From Janthinobacterium silvisoli (lineage in GTDB: Bacteria; Pseudomonadota; Gammaproteobacteria; Burkholderiales; Burkholderiaceae_D): a stretch of DNA of 64,000 nt. The position numbers were made by a program, and so were the translations under genes. Location: assembly GCF_014200725.1 (NCBI RefSeq), contig NZ_JACHCL010000008.1, forward strand, positions 107,907 to 171,906, written 5' to 3'. Shown here piece after piece: positions 43,350-52,138 of the stretch (within the stretch, counting starts at the first letter, position 1; each line of letters opens with the position of its first letter). The notes beneath the pieces were generated by a model. That model made no database searches and was not told the origin of the DNA. It saw nothing but the letters and a program-made list of their open reading frames with translations.

Positions 43350-44780
43350 TTGATACCGCGTGCCCTCTTCCGCTTCGCCTTGCCATTGGCTTTGCTGGTC
43401 CCGCACTCAGCTTATGCGGCAGAGCCCCTGGCGCAAGCCGTCAGCCAGCAAATGCACCTCAATGCCCAGCGCTACGGCATCGCAGGCCAGGCTGTGTTCA
43501 TCGCCCACGACGGCAAGGTGTTATTTAGGGGCGCCGATGGTGATGCCAATCTGGCCACCAGGAAACACATCATGGCCGACACCCTGTTTCCCGTGTATTC
43601 GCTGAGCAAGCTGTTTGCCAGCACCCTGGTCATGCAACTGGCGGAGCAAGGGAAAGTCGAACTGGACAAGCCGGCCAGCCTGTATGTGCACGGCTTGCCG
43701 GTAGCCTGGCATCACATTACCGTGCGACAGTTTCTTAATCACACGTCGGGTGTGCCCGAGTATTTTGGGGCCGCCCAGACCAGGGACGATGGGCCGCGCT
43801 CCCCCTTTCCCGCCAGCCTGCAGGCAGCATTTGACGCCCTGAAAGAGCAAACGCTGCAATTTGCTGCGGGCACCAACACCCGCTACACGCAGACCAATTA
43901 TCTGGTGCTGTCGGCCTTGCTCGAAGCCCATTACGGCAAGCCGTATGAGCGCATCGCCGATGACCGCATCCTCCAAAAGCTGGGCTTGAAACACACGTAT
44001 CTGGGAGCGGCCGCCTTGCCCAAGACCGGTGTGGCAACAAGTTATATGGGCAAGGATGGCGCCTTGCAGCAAAGTAAAGAAGTAGTGTGGCCGGCATATG
44101 CCCATGCCCATAGCGATCTGTATATATCGCTGGACGATCTAGCCAGCTTCCTGCAGGCGCTGACGAATGGCGAATTGGTCGGCAAGACTGCATTGCAGCA
44201 ATTCTGGCAAGCGCCTGTGCTGGCCAACGGCCAGCGTGGAGGCTTTGCCACCGGCTGGGAAACGGGTGAAATGGGGCCTTATCATGAAGTAGGCCATGAC
44301 GGCGGCACGAAAGTGCGCGCCCGTATTGCCTACCGGGGCGGCCTGGACGGCGACCGCTACACCGTCATTTACCTGACCAATGGCAGCGCAAAAAACGTCT
44401 GGTCGCGCACCCTGGTCAATAGCGTCATGGCGGCCGCCGCACCGGACCAGTTCCCGGTGGAAGTCGTTTCCGAACAACTGATTCATGCTGCTCTGGCCCC
44501 AGCCTTTGACAGTGCCGCACAAGCGAAATCATTGCAAGCCCGCAGCTCGATGCAGGGAGCGGCGCTGGAACAGGCCATCAACAATACGGGCTACATGCTG
44601 CGCGAAAATCTGGGGCTGGACGCCGCCCTGCGCGTGTTTGAACTCAATACCGTGCTATTTCCTGCCTCGGCCAATGTGTGGGATAGCCTGGCCGAAGCCT
44701 GGCAGGCCAAGGGCGATCAGGCGAAAGCAAAGTTGCTGTATGAGAAATCGCGGCAACTGCTGCCTCAAGGCTTGAAATAA
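43350..44780 (+). CDS. Serine hydrolase of the class C beta-lactamase/PBP type
   Basis: The 476-residue exported enzyme has a signal peptide (IPRALFRFALPLALLVPHSA, cut after AYA) and the beta-lactamase fold. SxxK is S84-LS-K87; the second motif reads YTQTNY at Y179, with Gln where YxN has Asn, and HDGG serves as the third motif. The C-terminal 100 residues look like a TPR-type extension (NTVLFPASANVWDSLAEAWQ, AKGDQAKAKLLYEKSRQL). It is likely an esterase or peptidase, not a resistance enzyme. It starts at TTG with AGGAAC before it. Its end overlaps the convergent AraC gene by 16 bases. Confidence 0.85.
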   Translation: MIPRALFRFALPLALLVPHSAYAAEPLAQAVSQQMHLNAQRYGIAGQAVFIAHDGKVLFRGADGDANLATRKHIMADTLFPVYSLSKLFASTLVMQLAEQGKVELDKPASLYVHGLPVAWHHITVRQFLNHTSGVPEYFGAAQTRDDGPRSPFPASLQAAFDALKEQTLQFAAGTNTRYTQTNYLVLSALLEAHYGKPYERIADDRILQKLGLKHTYLGAAALPKTGVATSYMGKDGALQQSKEVVWPAYAHAHSDLYISLDDLASFLQALTNGELVGKTALQQFWQAPVLANGQRGGFATGWETGEMGPYHEVGHDGGTKVRARIAYRGGLDGDRYTVIYLTNGSAKNVWSRTLVNSVMAAAAPDQFPVEVVSEQLIHAALAPAFDSAAQAKSLQARSSMQGAALEQAINNTGYMLRENLGLDAALRVFELNTVLFPASANVWDSLAEAWQAKGDQAKAKLLYEKSRQLLPQGLK

Positions 44781-45565
44781 CGGCCTGGCGAGACGCCCAA
44801 GCTGCGGCGGAACATGGCGATAAAGTTGCTGGGCGTGGCGTAACCGAGGCTGTGCGCAATCTCGGCCACGGCGTCGCCATGGGCCAGCCTTTCCAGCGCA
44901 TGCAGCAAACCGGCTTGCGTGCGCCATTGAGCAAAACTCATGCCCGTTTCGGCAGGAAACAGCCGGCTCAGGGTACGCGCCGACATGGCGCCCCACAAAG
45001 CCCATTCCTGCAAGCTGCGCTGGCTGTCGGGCTGGGCCAGCACGGCCTTGGCCACGGCCAGCAGGCGGCGGTCGGCCGGCATGGGCAGATGCAAGGGTTC
45101 CTGCGGCGCATCAGCCAATTCATCGAGCAGGACCGCCATCATTCGCTGCTGGGCGGCCGTCAATGGCGCTTGTTGCGGCCACGTTGCAGCACGCCGCACC
45201 ATGGCGACCAGCACCTCGCTACTGCCGATCACGCACGGCTGCGCGGGCAAGCCAGCGCAGGCGTCGGGGGCCAGCAGCAGACTCCAACCGCTCATAGACC
45301 CGGCTATACTGACCTTGTGTTCCTGCCCCGGCGGCAGCCAGCCGGCCCGGTGCGGCGGCAAGATCCACGAACCTTGCCGTGTGCGCACATGCACCACGCC
45401 ACTCTCGACACACATCATTTGACCGCGCACATGGCGGTGCCAATCGACTTCGCGCGTGCCCAGCTGGAACTGGCTCTTGGGGCCGTCATCGCTCCACAAC
45501 ACGATCAAGGGCGGGCCATCGGCCTGTTCGCTGAAATCCGGGATGGTCTGTTCTAGTTCCTGCAT
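44765..45565 (-). CDS. AraC-family transcriptional regulator
   Basis: The 266-residue protein has an N-terminal cupin (VDWHRHVRGQMMCVESGVVHVRTRQG, PPHRAGWLPPGQEHKV) and a C-terminal double helix-turn-helix (SLQEWALWGAMSARTLSRLFPAETGMSFAQWR; AVAEIAHSLGYATPSNFIAMFRRSLGVSPGRYF). This is the NimR/YdcN-like cupin-AraC layout, often divergent from transporters or oxidoreductases. Here the divergent gene is a flavin monooxygenase starting 95 bases away, a probable target. Confidence 0.9.
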   Translation of the reverse strand: MQELEQTIPDFSEQADGPPLIVLWSDDGPKSQFQLGTREVDWHRHVRGQMMCVESGVVHVRTRQGSWILPPHRAGWLPPGQEHKVSIAGSMSGWSLLLAPDACAGLPAQPCVIGSSEVLVAMVRRAATWPQQAPLTAAQQRMMAVLLDELADAPQEPLHLPMPADRRLLAVAKAVLAQPDSQRSLQEWALWGAMSARTLSRLFPAETGMSFAQWRTQAGLLHALERLAHGDAVAEIAHSLGYATPSNFIAMFRRSLGVSPGRYFKP

Positions 45566-45660
45566 GGCTCAAATTCATTGTTTTATGTCTTTACCACGTT
45601 ATCACGCCAGAGGCTTGCTGTCGAATAATGCGGTATCCAAACTCTTCAGCAAGGACCAGC

Positions 45661-46833
45661 ATGACAACTAACTCTCCCCACGTCACCATCATCGGCGCCG
45701 GCATCGGCGGACTGTGTCTGGCGCAAGGCTTGCAACAGGCGGGCATCGCCTTCGATGTGTACGAAAAGGATGCGGCCAACGACAGCCGCCGGCAAGGCTA
45801 CCGGCTGCGGCTGGACCAGACGGGCCTGGCTGCCCTCGCCGCCTGCCTGCCGCCGCAGCTGAACGCACTATTACAACAATGCGGCGCCCCGCCCTCGCCC
45901 GGCGTGGGCATGATCGATGCGCAACTATCCACCTTGAAGGACAAAGGGCTACAGGACTGGCAGCAGGACGGCCAACCCGACCTGCGCATCAACCGCTTGA
46001 GCCTGCGTGAAATCCTGCTGGCCGGCATCAGCGAACACGTGCATTTCGGCAAAGCGTTCGACCGCTACAGGGAGCGGGCCGACGGCAAGGTAGACGTGTA
46101 CTTTACGGATGGCAGCGGCGTGCTGACCGATATGCTGGTGGGCGCCGATGGCGTGCATTCGGCCGTCATGGGCTGGCGCTTTCCTGGCGTGCGGCCGGAA
46201 GAATCGGGAGATGTTTGCATCTATGGCACGACGGCCATGGCGGCGGCTGCACACCGGGTCGCGCCGGAGTTGCAATCCGACACCTCCGTGCTGTTCGAAC
46301 CTGGCCTGGCGATGGTGATCGACGCCATGCCATCGCAGCCCAACATGCCACCCGGCTTGGCTTTGACGGACATTCCAGACTATCTGTACTGGGCCATGAT
46401 AGGCAAGCGCGAGCGCTTCGTGGGCATGGAGCAGGATTTGCAGGGCTGTATTGCGGGCATCACGGCCTCCTGGTCGCCTGCCTTGCAAGCGCTGTTCGAG
46501 CTGGCCGATCCCGGCGCCATCACCGTAGCGCCCATCCGCCACGCCAGGCCCGTGCCGGCCTGGAAAACCAGCGCGATCACCGTGCTGGGCGACGCCATCC
46601 ACGCCATGAGTCCGGCCAGCGGCCTGGGCGCCAATACGGCGCTGGCCGATGCGGCAGCACTATTGCAAGCCTTGCTGGACGTCGCGCATGGCCATTCCGG
46701 CTTGCTGCCTGCCATTGCCCGCTACGAGCATGAACTGCGTTTGCGTGGCAATGCCGCCGTGGCCGCCTCGCGCCGGGGCAGCATCCAGTTGTTGGGCTCG
46801 GAGGAAAACCCCATGCAAGCACTGGTCGATTAA
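45661..46833 (+). CDS. FAD-dependent monooxygenase
   Basis: The 390-residue class A flavoprotein hydroxylase has GxGxxG at G12-G17 (IIGAGIGGLCLAQGL). The DG motif is LVGADGVHSAV and the GD motif is TVLGDAIHAMSPASGLGANTALADA. It should use NADPH and oxygen to hydroxylate an aromatic or polyketide-like compound. The spacing before ATG 45661 contains AAGGA. It is divergent from an AraC regulator and followed closely by the hybrid kinase end. Confidence 0.9.
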   Translation: MTTNSPHVTIIGAGIGGLCLAQGLQQAGIAFDVYEKDAANDSRRQGYRLRLDQTGLAALAACLPPQLNALLQQCGAPPSPGVGMIDAQLSTLKDKGLQDWQQDGQPDLRINRLSLREILLAGISEHVHFGKAFDRYRERADGKVDVYFTDGSGVLTDMLVGADGVHSAVMGWRFPGVRPEESGDVCIYGTTAMAAAAHRVAPELQSDTSVLFEPGLAMVIDAMPSQPNMPPGLALTDIPDYLYWAMIGKRERFVGMEQDLQGCIAGITASWSPALQALFELADPGAITVAPIRHARPVPAWKTSAITVLGDAIHAMSPASGLGANTALADAAALLQALLDVAHGHSGLLPAIARYEHELRLRGNAAVAASRRGSIQLLGSEENPMQALVD

Positions 46834-46850
46834 TTTTAGACGCTAGTTAA

Positions 46851-48953
46851 TCAGGCGCGCGGCAGTAAGCGTGGCAATAAATGAGGAAGTAATTCCGCCA
46901 TCACCTGCACCAACTCTTCGCGCCGCAGCGGTTTGAGCATCAATTGCGACACGCCAGCCGCTGTTGCCTTGGCCGCCATCAAGGGGCCGCCATAGCCGCT
47001 CAATAACACCAGCGGCAAGTCGGGCAGCTGTGCATGCACCACCTGGGCCAGCGCCGTGCCGCTCAGGCTAGGCATCACTTCATCGGTGATCACCAGGGCA
47101 TAACGCTGCGGTTCTGCCAGCAAGGCTTGCAGGGCGGCCGGGGACTCCGTGTAGCCGACCGTGTCATACCCCATATCCTTGAGCATTTCCTCGACCATCG
47201 CCACCAGGTCGGGATCGTCGTCGATCACCATGACGGTCTGCGGTGTATCGCTGGTGGGCGGGGCGGCCAGCTGGCCATCATCGTCCGTATCGGTCGATTC
47301 GGGCAGGAAGATGGTGAATACGGAACCGCGCCCCAGCTTGCTGCGCACATCGATGGCGCCGCCAAATTCCGCCACCACGCCATGCACCACGGCCAGGCCC
47401 AGGCCCGTGCCCGCCTCCTTGGCGCGGGTGGTAAAGAACGGTTCGAACAGATGCTCCATCACTTCCGGTGAAATGCCCCTGCCTTCGTCAGCCACGCTCA
47501 GTTCAAGATATGCACCCGCTTCGAGCCGGCTGTGCGACAGGATGCGCGCCTGCTCCACTTGCACGCGGCGCAGTGCCACCGTCAGGGCGCCGCCGGACGG
47601 CATCGCCTGCATGGCGTTGGTGCACAGATTCATGATGGCTTCGAAAGCCTGGGTCGGATCGCCATTGGCCCTGCCCTCGTCCAGCTGCAACTGCCCCTGC
47701 AAGGTGACGCCGGCCGGCAGCGAGCCTTCCAGCATGGCCAGCACTTCTTCGACGATGGCTTTCAAGTCAAACGAGGTGGACGCGCGCGCGCCGCCGCCGC
47801 TGAAAGTCAGGATGCGCGCCACCAGCGTCTTGCCGCGCAAGGCCGCCTTGATGACCATATCCAGGTGGCGGCGCTGGGCGCTGCCCTCGACCGCCGCATC
47901 TTGCGCCATCTCGCCATAACCGACGATGGCCGCCAGCACATTGTTGAAGTCATGGGCAACGGCGCCTGCCAGCGCCCCCAGCGAACTGAATTTGCTGCTG
48001 CGCGCCTGCTGCGCCTGCAAGGCCTGCTGCGCGCGCGCGCGGCGCGTATCGGCGCGCACAATGTAATAGGCGGAGACGGCCAGCACGAGTATCAGGAAGA
48101 TCACCACCACCAGGGTAAGCCGCACGGCCTGGCGCCAGCTGACCAGCATCACGCCCAGGTCGCGCGTGAGCACCACGTCGATGCCAAACTCGGGCAGGCT
48201 GTGCATGGCGACCAGGCGTTCGCTGTCATCGTGAAAGTGGCGCACGGCGCTATCTTGCATGGCGGCCAGGCGGCGCGCCAATTGCTCTTCGCTGATCTTG
48301 GCGCCTGCCACGATGGCGCCGGCCAGGCGCACGCCATCGGTGCGGAATACAGCCATGCGGGCGTCCGGCGCGGGCGAGGCGATGGAAAACGCCCCCAGCA
48401 GCGATTCGGCCGGCAAGGCAGCCACGAACCAGCCGCCGGGATGGCCTGCCTCGGCAGGAAAGTGCGCCGCCATCGCCACCTTGGCTGGCGCACCGGGCGC
48501 CGCCGCGTACGGCCGGCTGATGGCGACCCGGTCGCCTTGCAGGCTGTCCAGCGATGGCGCAAACGAGGCCAGGGCCGGCGGGGCGCTGGCGTCGGCCGCC
48601 GCCAATACCTGGCCCTGCTCGTCGAACAGCCACAAGTTTTGCACCATCGGCATCAGGTCCACATGGGTTTTCAGCACGCGCGCTGCCAGCGGGCCGCTGG
48701 TGGGCAGCCGGCCTTCGCGCAATTCGGTCTGCATGGCGCGGAATCCCTCATCCACGCCCTGCAAGCCGCGCCCCACTTCGGCCGTCAGGGCCAGCGACAG
48801 CAGCCGCAATTCGCGGCCCTGGGTATCGATCGCTTCGCGCCGCAAATGCAGCAGCGACAAGCTTGCCACCAATATCATGACGGCAGAAATAATCAGGGCC
48901 AGCAAGATGGACCGGCGCAGCAAGGGCTTCGCTTCTGATACGATATCATCCAT
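46851..48953 (-). CDS. Hybrid sensor histidine kinase with C-terminal receiver
   Basis: The 700-residue inner-membrane protein has TM1 near 10-32 and TM2 near 285-305, which bracket a periplasmic PDC/dCache-like sensor. The HisKA H-box AHDFNNVLAAIVGYGEMA has His334. The ATPase domain has MNLCTNAMQAMP, VADEGRGISPEVMEHLFEPF and TGLGLAVVHG. The C-terminal receiver has phosphoacceptor D624 in ITDEVMP. There is no Hpt domain. The start at 48953 (MDDIVSEAKPLLRRS) leaves a 49-base gap to the divergent OmpR-type regulator; the longer frame reads through that regulator's antisense and is not credible. Confidence 0.9.
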   Translation of the reverse strand: MDDIVSEAKPLLRRSILLALIISAVMILVASLSLLHLRREAIDTQGRELRLLSLALTAEVGRGLQGVDEGFRAMQTELREGRLPTSGPLAARVLKTHVDLMPMVQNLWLFDEQGQVLAAADASAPPALASFAPSLDSLQGDRVAISRPYAAAPGAPAKVAMAAHFPAEAGHPGGWFVAALPAESLLGAFSIASPAPDARMAVFRTDGVRLAGAIVAGAKISEEQLARRLAAMQDSAVRHFHDDSERLVAMHSLPEFGIDVVLTRDLGVMLVSWRQAVRLTLVVVIFLILVLAVSAYYIVRADTRRARAQQALQAQQARSSKFSSLGALAGAVAHDFNNVLAAIVGYGEMAQDAAVEGSAQRRHLDMVIKAALRGKTLVARILTFSGGGARASTSFDLKAIVEEVLAMLEGSLPAGVTLQGQLQLDEGRANGDPTQAFEAIMNLCTNAMQAMPSGGALTVALRRVQVEQARILSHSRLEAGAYLELSVADEGRGISPEVMEHLFEPFFTTRAKEAGTGLGLAVVHGVVAEFGGAIDVRSKLGRGSVFTIFLPESTDTDDDGQLAAPPTSDTPQTVMVIDDDPDLVAMVEEMLKDMGYDTVGYTESPAALQALLAEPQRYALVITDEVMPSLSGTALAQVVHAQLPDLPLVLLSGYGGPLMAAKATAAGVSQLMLKPLRREELVQVMAELLPHLLPRLLPRA

Positions 48954-49002
48954 GCCCGACCTTGCTCCTACCCTGGCCCCTACCGACGATTGATTACTGA
49001 AC

Positions 49003-49734
49003 ATGACTAACTCCGTTGCGCCGCATATCCTGATGCTGGACGATGATGCCGCCATTTGCGAACTGGTGGCTGAATACCTGGGTAATAACGAGATGCGCGT
49101 CACTTGCGTGCACACGGGCAGCGCCATGTTTGCCGCGCTCGAAGCGCATGCCGTCGACCTGGTGCTGCTGGACTTGAAACTGCCCGGCGAAGACGGCTTG
49201 CAGCTGGCGCGCCAGGTGCGCGAACGCGCCACCGTTCCCATCATACTGCTGACGGGGCGTAATGAAGAAGCGGACCGGGTGATGGGACTGGAACTGGGTG
49301 CCGACGACTATGTGACGAAGCCGTTCAGCCCCCGTGAATTGCTGGCGCGCGTGCGCGCCGTGCTGCGCCGCTACCAGGTGCAAGCGACCTTGCCCGAGCG
49401 CGATGGCAGCCGCCGCGCGTTTCGTTTTTCGGGCTGGGAACTGAACTTGCGCACGCGCCGCCTGACCGCGCCCGATGGCACGGCGGTCGATTTGTCGAAT
49501 GGCGAATTCAGCCTGCTCAACGCCCTGTGCCGCTCGCCCCAGCGCGTGCTGAGCCGCGACCAGCTGCTGTCCTTGTCGCGCCTGCACGAGGCGGAAGTCT
49601 ATGACCGCTCGATCGATGTGCAGATCCGCCGCCTGCGCGTGAAAATGGAACAAGACGCTACCGCGCCCAAATTGATCGTCACCGAGCGCGGCGCCGGCTA
49701 CCGCCTGGCCAGCGACGTCGATACCCTGTTCTGA
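49003..49734 (+). CDS. OmpR/PhoB-family response regulator
   Basis: The 243-residue protein has a receiver with D13/D14, phosphoacceptor D57 in LVLLDLKLPG, T84 and K106. A winged-helix domain follows (FSLLNALCRSPQRVLSRDQL, YDRSIDVQIRRLRVKMEQD, GAGYRLA). It is divergent from the hybrid kinase by 49 bases and is its evident partner. Their short shared control region suggests coregulation. Confidence 0.93.
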   Translation: MTNSVAPHILMLDDDAAICELVAEYLGNNEMRVTCVHTGSAMFAALEAHAVDLVLLDLKLPGEDGLQLARQVRERATVPIILLTGRNEEADRVMGLELGADDYVTKPFSPRELLARVRAVLRRYQVQATLPERDGSRRAFRFSGWELNLRTRRLTAPDGTAVDLSNGEFSLLNALCRSPQRVLSRDQLLSLSRLHEAEVYDRSIDVQIRRLRVKMEQDATAPKLIVTERGAGYRLASDVDTLF

Positions 49735-49748
49735 TGGTGTAAAAGTGT

Positions 49749-50216
49749 TCAATGGGCGCCAGCCGGCCGCGCGCCGCGGCGCCCCTCGCGGTGCCTTTCG
49801 CTGCGCTCCTGTATCCGCCGCATCAGCACCCGCAGCAGCATGGCCGCCGCCGCCGACCCCACCAGCGTGGGCGAAGTGCACAGGGTGCTGGCCAGCCCCT
49901 CGATGGTTTCAGCGCTCACCTGCTGCACGAAATGCACGAGGGTGACGATGTCGCTAGGCGGCAGATTATGCGCATCGTCCAGGCGCAGATGTTCATGCTG
50001 GCTGTCGCCGCGCAGCCACAGCCTGGCAAACACCCCATTGGCCACCGCCGCCAAAGACAATAATCCCAGGGGCTTGAGTATCTGCGACAGCAGATGGCGC
50101 TGTTCCACGGGCGGTATTTCCGTATAGACAACGCCGATCAGCTCAGCGACTTCCAGCTTTTGATCTTGGCCCGGTGCCAGTGGCGTGGTTTTCTGCTCGG
50201 TCTGCTGAATCGGCAT
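49749..50216 (-). CDS. Hypothetical protein
   Basis: The 155-residue protein begins MPIQQTEQKTTPLAPGQDQK. AGGAG lies six bases before the ATG, which supports expression. It is probably soluble or membrane-associated, with hydrophobic segments LKPLGLLSLAAVANGVFARL and SPTLVGSAAAAMLLRVLMRR, and a basic C-terminus. No family is recognised. It is convergent with the response regulator. Confidence 0.65.
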   Translation of the reverse strand: MPIQQTEQKTTPLAPGQDQKLEVAELIGVVYTEIPPVEQRHLLSQILKPLGLLSLAAVANGVFARLWLRGDSQHEHLRLDDAHNLPPSDIVTLVHFVQQVSAETIEGLASTLCTSPTLVGSAAAAMLLRVLMRRIQERSERHREGRRGARPAGAH

Positions 50217-50338
50217 ATCGTTCTCCTGTCGGCCGCGCCGGCAGTGGCGCGCTGAGTGTATTCTCACCCGTTCTCAGCGTTTCGCCATGTCGGTACGGGC
50301 CTTCGAATATGTCATCTGTAACATAAGCCTGTTCACCG

Positions 50339-50545
50339 CTATGGATGGACATGGACGATATTGGCGGCGGGGATATCCTGCTGCGCCACAGTTTGCATGG
50401 CAACGGCGGCGGCCTGTGCATCGGCCACGTAATAATCGCCAGCTACCGTAAAGACTAGCCACATCAGGACGGCCGTGGCGGCCAGGGCGATCACGGCGCA
50501 GATGGCGTGGGAGCGTGAGCTGCTGATTTGATAATCGACGTTCAT
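50339..50545 (-). CDS. Small single-pass membrane protein
   Basis: The 68-residue protein has one hydrophobic helix (HAICAVIALAATAVLMWLVF) and a periplasmic tail (YYVADAQAAAVAMQTVAQQD). AAGGAG lies seven bases before the ATG 50545. No family is known to me. It is a stand-alone gene between the hypothetical gene and the efflux operon. Confidence 0.65.
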   Translation of the reverse strand: MNVDYQISSSRSHAICAVIALAATAVLMWLVFTVAGDYYVADAQAAAVAMQTVAQQDIPAANIVHVHP

Positions 50546-50679
50546 GATCATTCTCCTTGAAGGTGGAAGCGATGCACCGTAGCGCTGCATCTGATTCCAT
50601 CTTGCTCCGCTGCCATGTCGAACATGTTTCTGTTAGCAAAAACATGATGACAATTGACACAAAGCAGCTCGGTCAAGCG

Positions 50680-52137
50680 TTAGCTCCGAGGCGCTGGAGC
50701 AGGAGCCGGTGCGTCAACCTCCCAGCGTCCTGCTATATTTTTCAGCAGGATCGCCGTGGCCGCCAATTGGCGGTTCTGCACCGACAACAAGCTGCTTTCG
50801 CTGGTGTAGGCCGCCGTTTGCGCCGTGACCACATTCAGATAGCTGACCGTGCCGCCCGCATACTGGTCGTTGGTGATGGCCAGGTTGCGCTGCGCCGCCG
50901 CCACGGCGTCGGTCTGGTAAGCCACTTCTTCCTGCAAGCGCCTGGTCAGCACCAGGTTATCCTCGACTTCCTGCAAGGCCGTCAGGACCGATTGCCGATA
51001 GGTGCTGGTGGCCTGGTCCGCCGCCGCCCTCGCCTGCGCGCTGGCCAGCTTGCGCTGTCCGCCATCGAAAATCGCTTCGGTCAGGCTGGAGCCCAGCGAC
51101 CAGAGGAAATTGGGTGCGCTGACCAGGTTCGAAAGCGAGGTATTGCGGTAGCCGGCGCTGGCCGACAGCGACAGCGCGGGGAAATAACTGGCGTCGGCCA
51201 CGCCGATTTGCGCGTAGGCGGCCGCCACGCGGCGCTGGGCCGCGGCGATATCGGGCCGCCGCTCCAGCAAGGTGGACGGCAGCAGTTCCGGCACCGGCGG
51301 CACGGCAGGCAGGCCCGCCACGCCCGCCACTTCCAGGGCGCTCGGCGCAATACCCAGCAGAACGGCGATCGCGTGTTCCAGCGTGGCCCGCTGAGCGGCC
51401 ATATCGGCTTGCTGGGCCTGGGCGCTCTTGAGCTGGGTCTGCGCCTGCAGCACGTCGCTGCGCGCCGCCACGCCGCCATCGTAGCGGGCTAACGTCAAAT
51501 CGAGCGAGCGCTGATAAGCGGCCACGCTGCGCGTCAGCAAATCGAGCTGCGCGTCGCTGGTGCGCAGCGAAAAATAGGTTTGCGCCAAGGTAGCCTGGGC
51601 CGACAGACGGGCCGCCGCCAGATCATCAAAGCTCGCTTGCGCACTGGCCTGCGCACCTTCACTGGCTTGCGACAGCCGGCCCCACAGGTCAACTTCCCAC
51701 GCGGCGTTGGCGCCCAAGGTAATGCTGTTGGCGGTATTGCTGATGCTGCCGCCATTGCCAGTCGTCTGCGCGGGATTACCATCGCGGGCGGCGCCAGCCG
51801 ACACCGACAAGGTGGGATACAGGGCGCTGCGGCTCGCTTCGACCGCGGCGCGGGCGCTGGCCAGCTGGGCCGCCAGCGATTTCAGGTTTTCATTGCCGAC
51901 GATCAGGCGCGCTTCGAGTGCATTGAGCTGCGGGTCGCCAAACAAGGTCCACCAGTCGTCAGGAATGGCGGCCGTAGCAGCGGCGCCGGTGCCGCGCTGC
52001 CATGGCGTGTCTTCCTTGAATGCGGCGGGTGCGGTAACGGGCGGTGGCGGCGCCACGCGCGTCACGGCGCAGGCCGACAGCAGCAAGGGCAGGCAAAAAA
52101 CAAAACGAGGGAGGTGAAGAACACGGTTATGCATGGC
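50680..52137 (-). CDS. RND efflux outer membrane lipoprotein (NodT/OprM family)
   Basis: The 485-residue outer membrane factor has a lipobox LLSAC with Cys22. Two OEP repeats are visible, each with DPQLNALEARLIVGNENLKS-type and AAQRRVAAAYAQIGVADASY-type helices. Trimers form the TolC-like tunnel that takes drugs from the MdtABC pump through the outer membrane. Its ATG starts one base after the mdtC stop, so it is the last gene of the pump operon. Confidence 0.93.
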   Translation of the reverse strand, partial: AMHNRVLHLPRFVFCLPLLLSACAVTRVAPPPPVTAPAAFKEDTPWQRGTGAAATAAIPDDWWTLFGDPQLNALEARLIVGNENLKSLAAQLASARAAVEASRSALYPTLSVSAGAARDGNPAQTTGNGGSISNTANSITLGANAAWEVDLWGRLSQASEGAQASAQASFDDLAAARLSAQATLAQTYFSLRTSDAQLDLLTRSVAAYQRSLDLTLARYDGGVAARSDVLQAQTQLKSAQAQQADMAAQRATLEHAIAVLLGIAPSALEVAGVAGLPAVPPVPELLPSTLLERRPDIAAAQRRVAAAYAQIGVADASYFPALSLSASAGYRNTSLSNLVSAPNFLWSLGSSLTEAIFDGGQRKLASAQARAAADQATSTYRQSVLTALQEVEDNLVLTRRLQEEVAYQTDAVAAAQRNLAITNDQYAGGTVSYLNVVTAQTAAYTSESSLLSVQNRQLAATAILLKNIAGRWEVDAPAPAPAPRS

Positions 52138-52138
52138 G

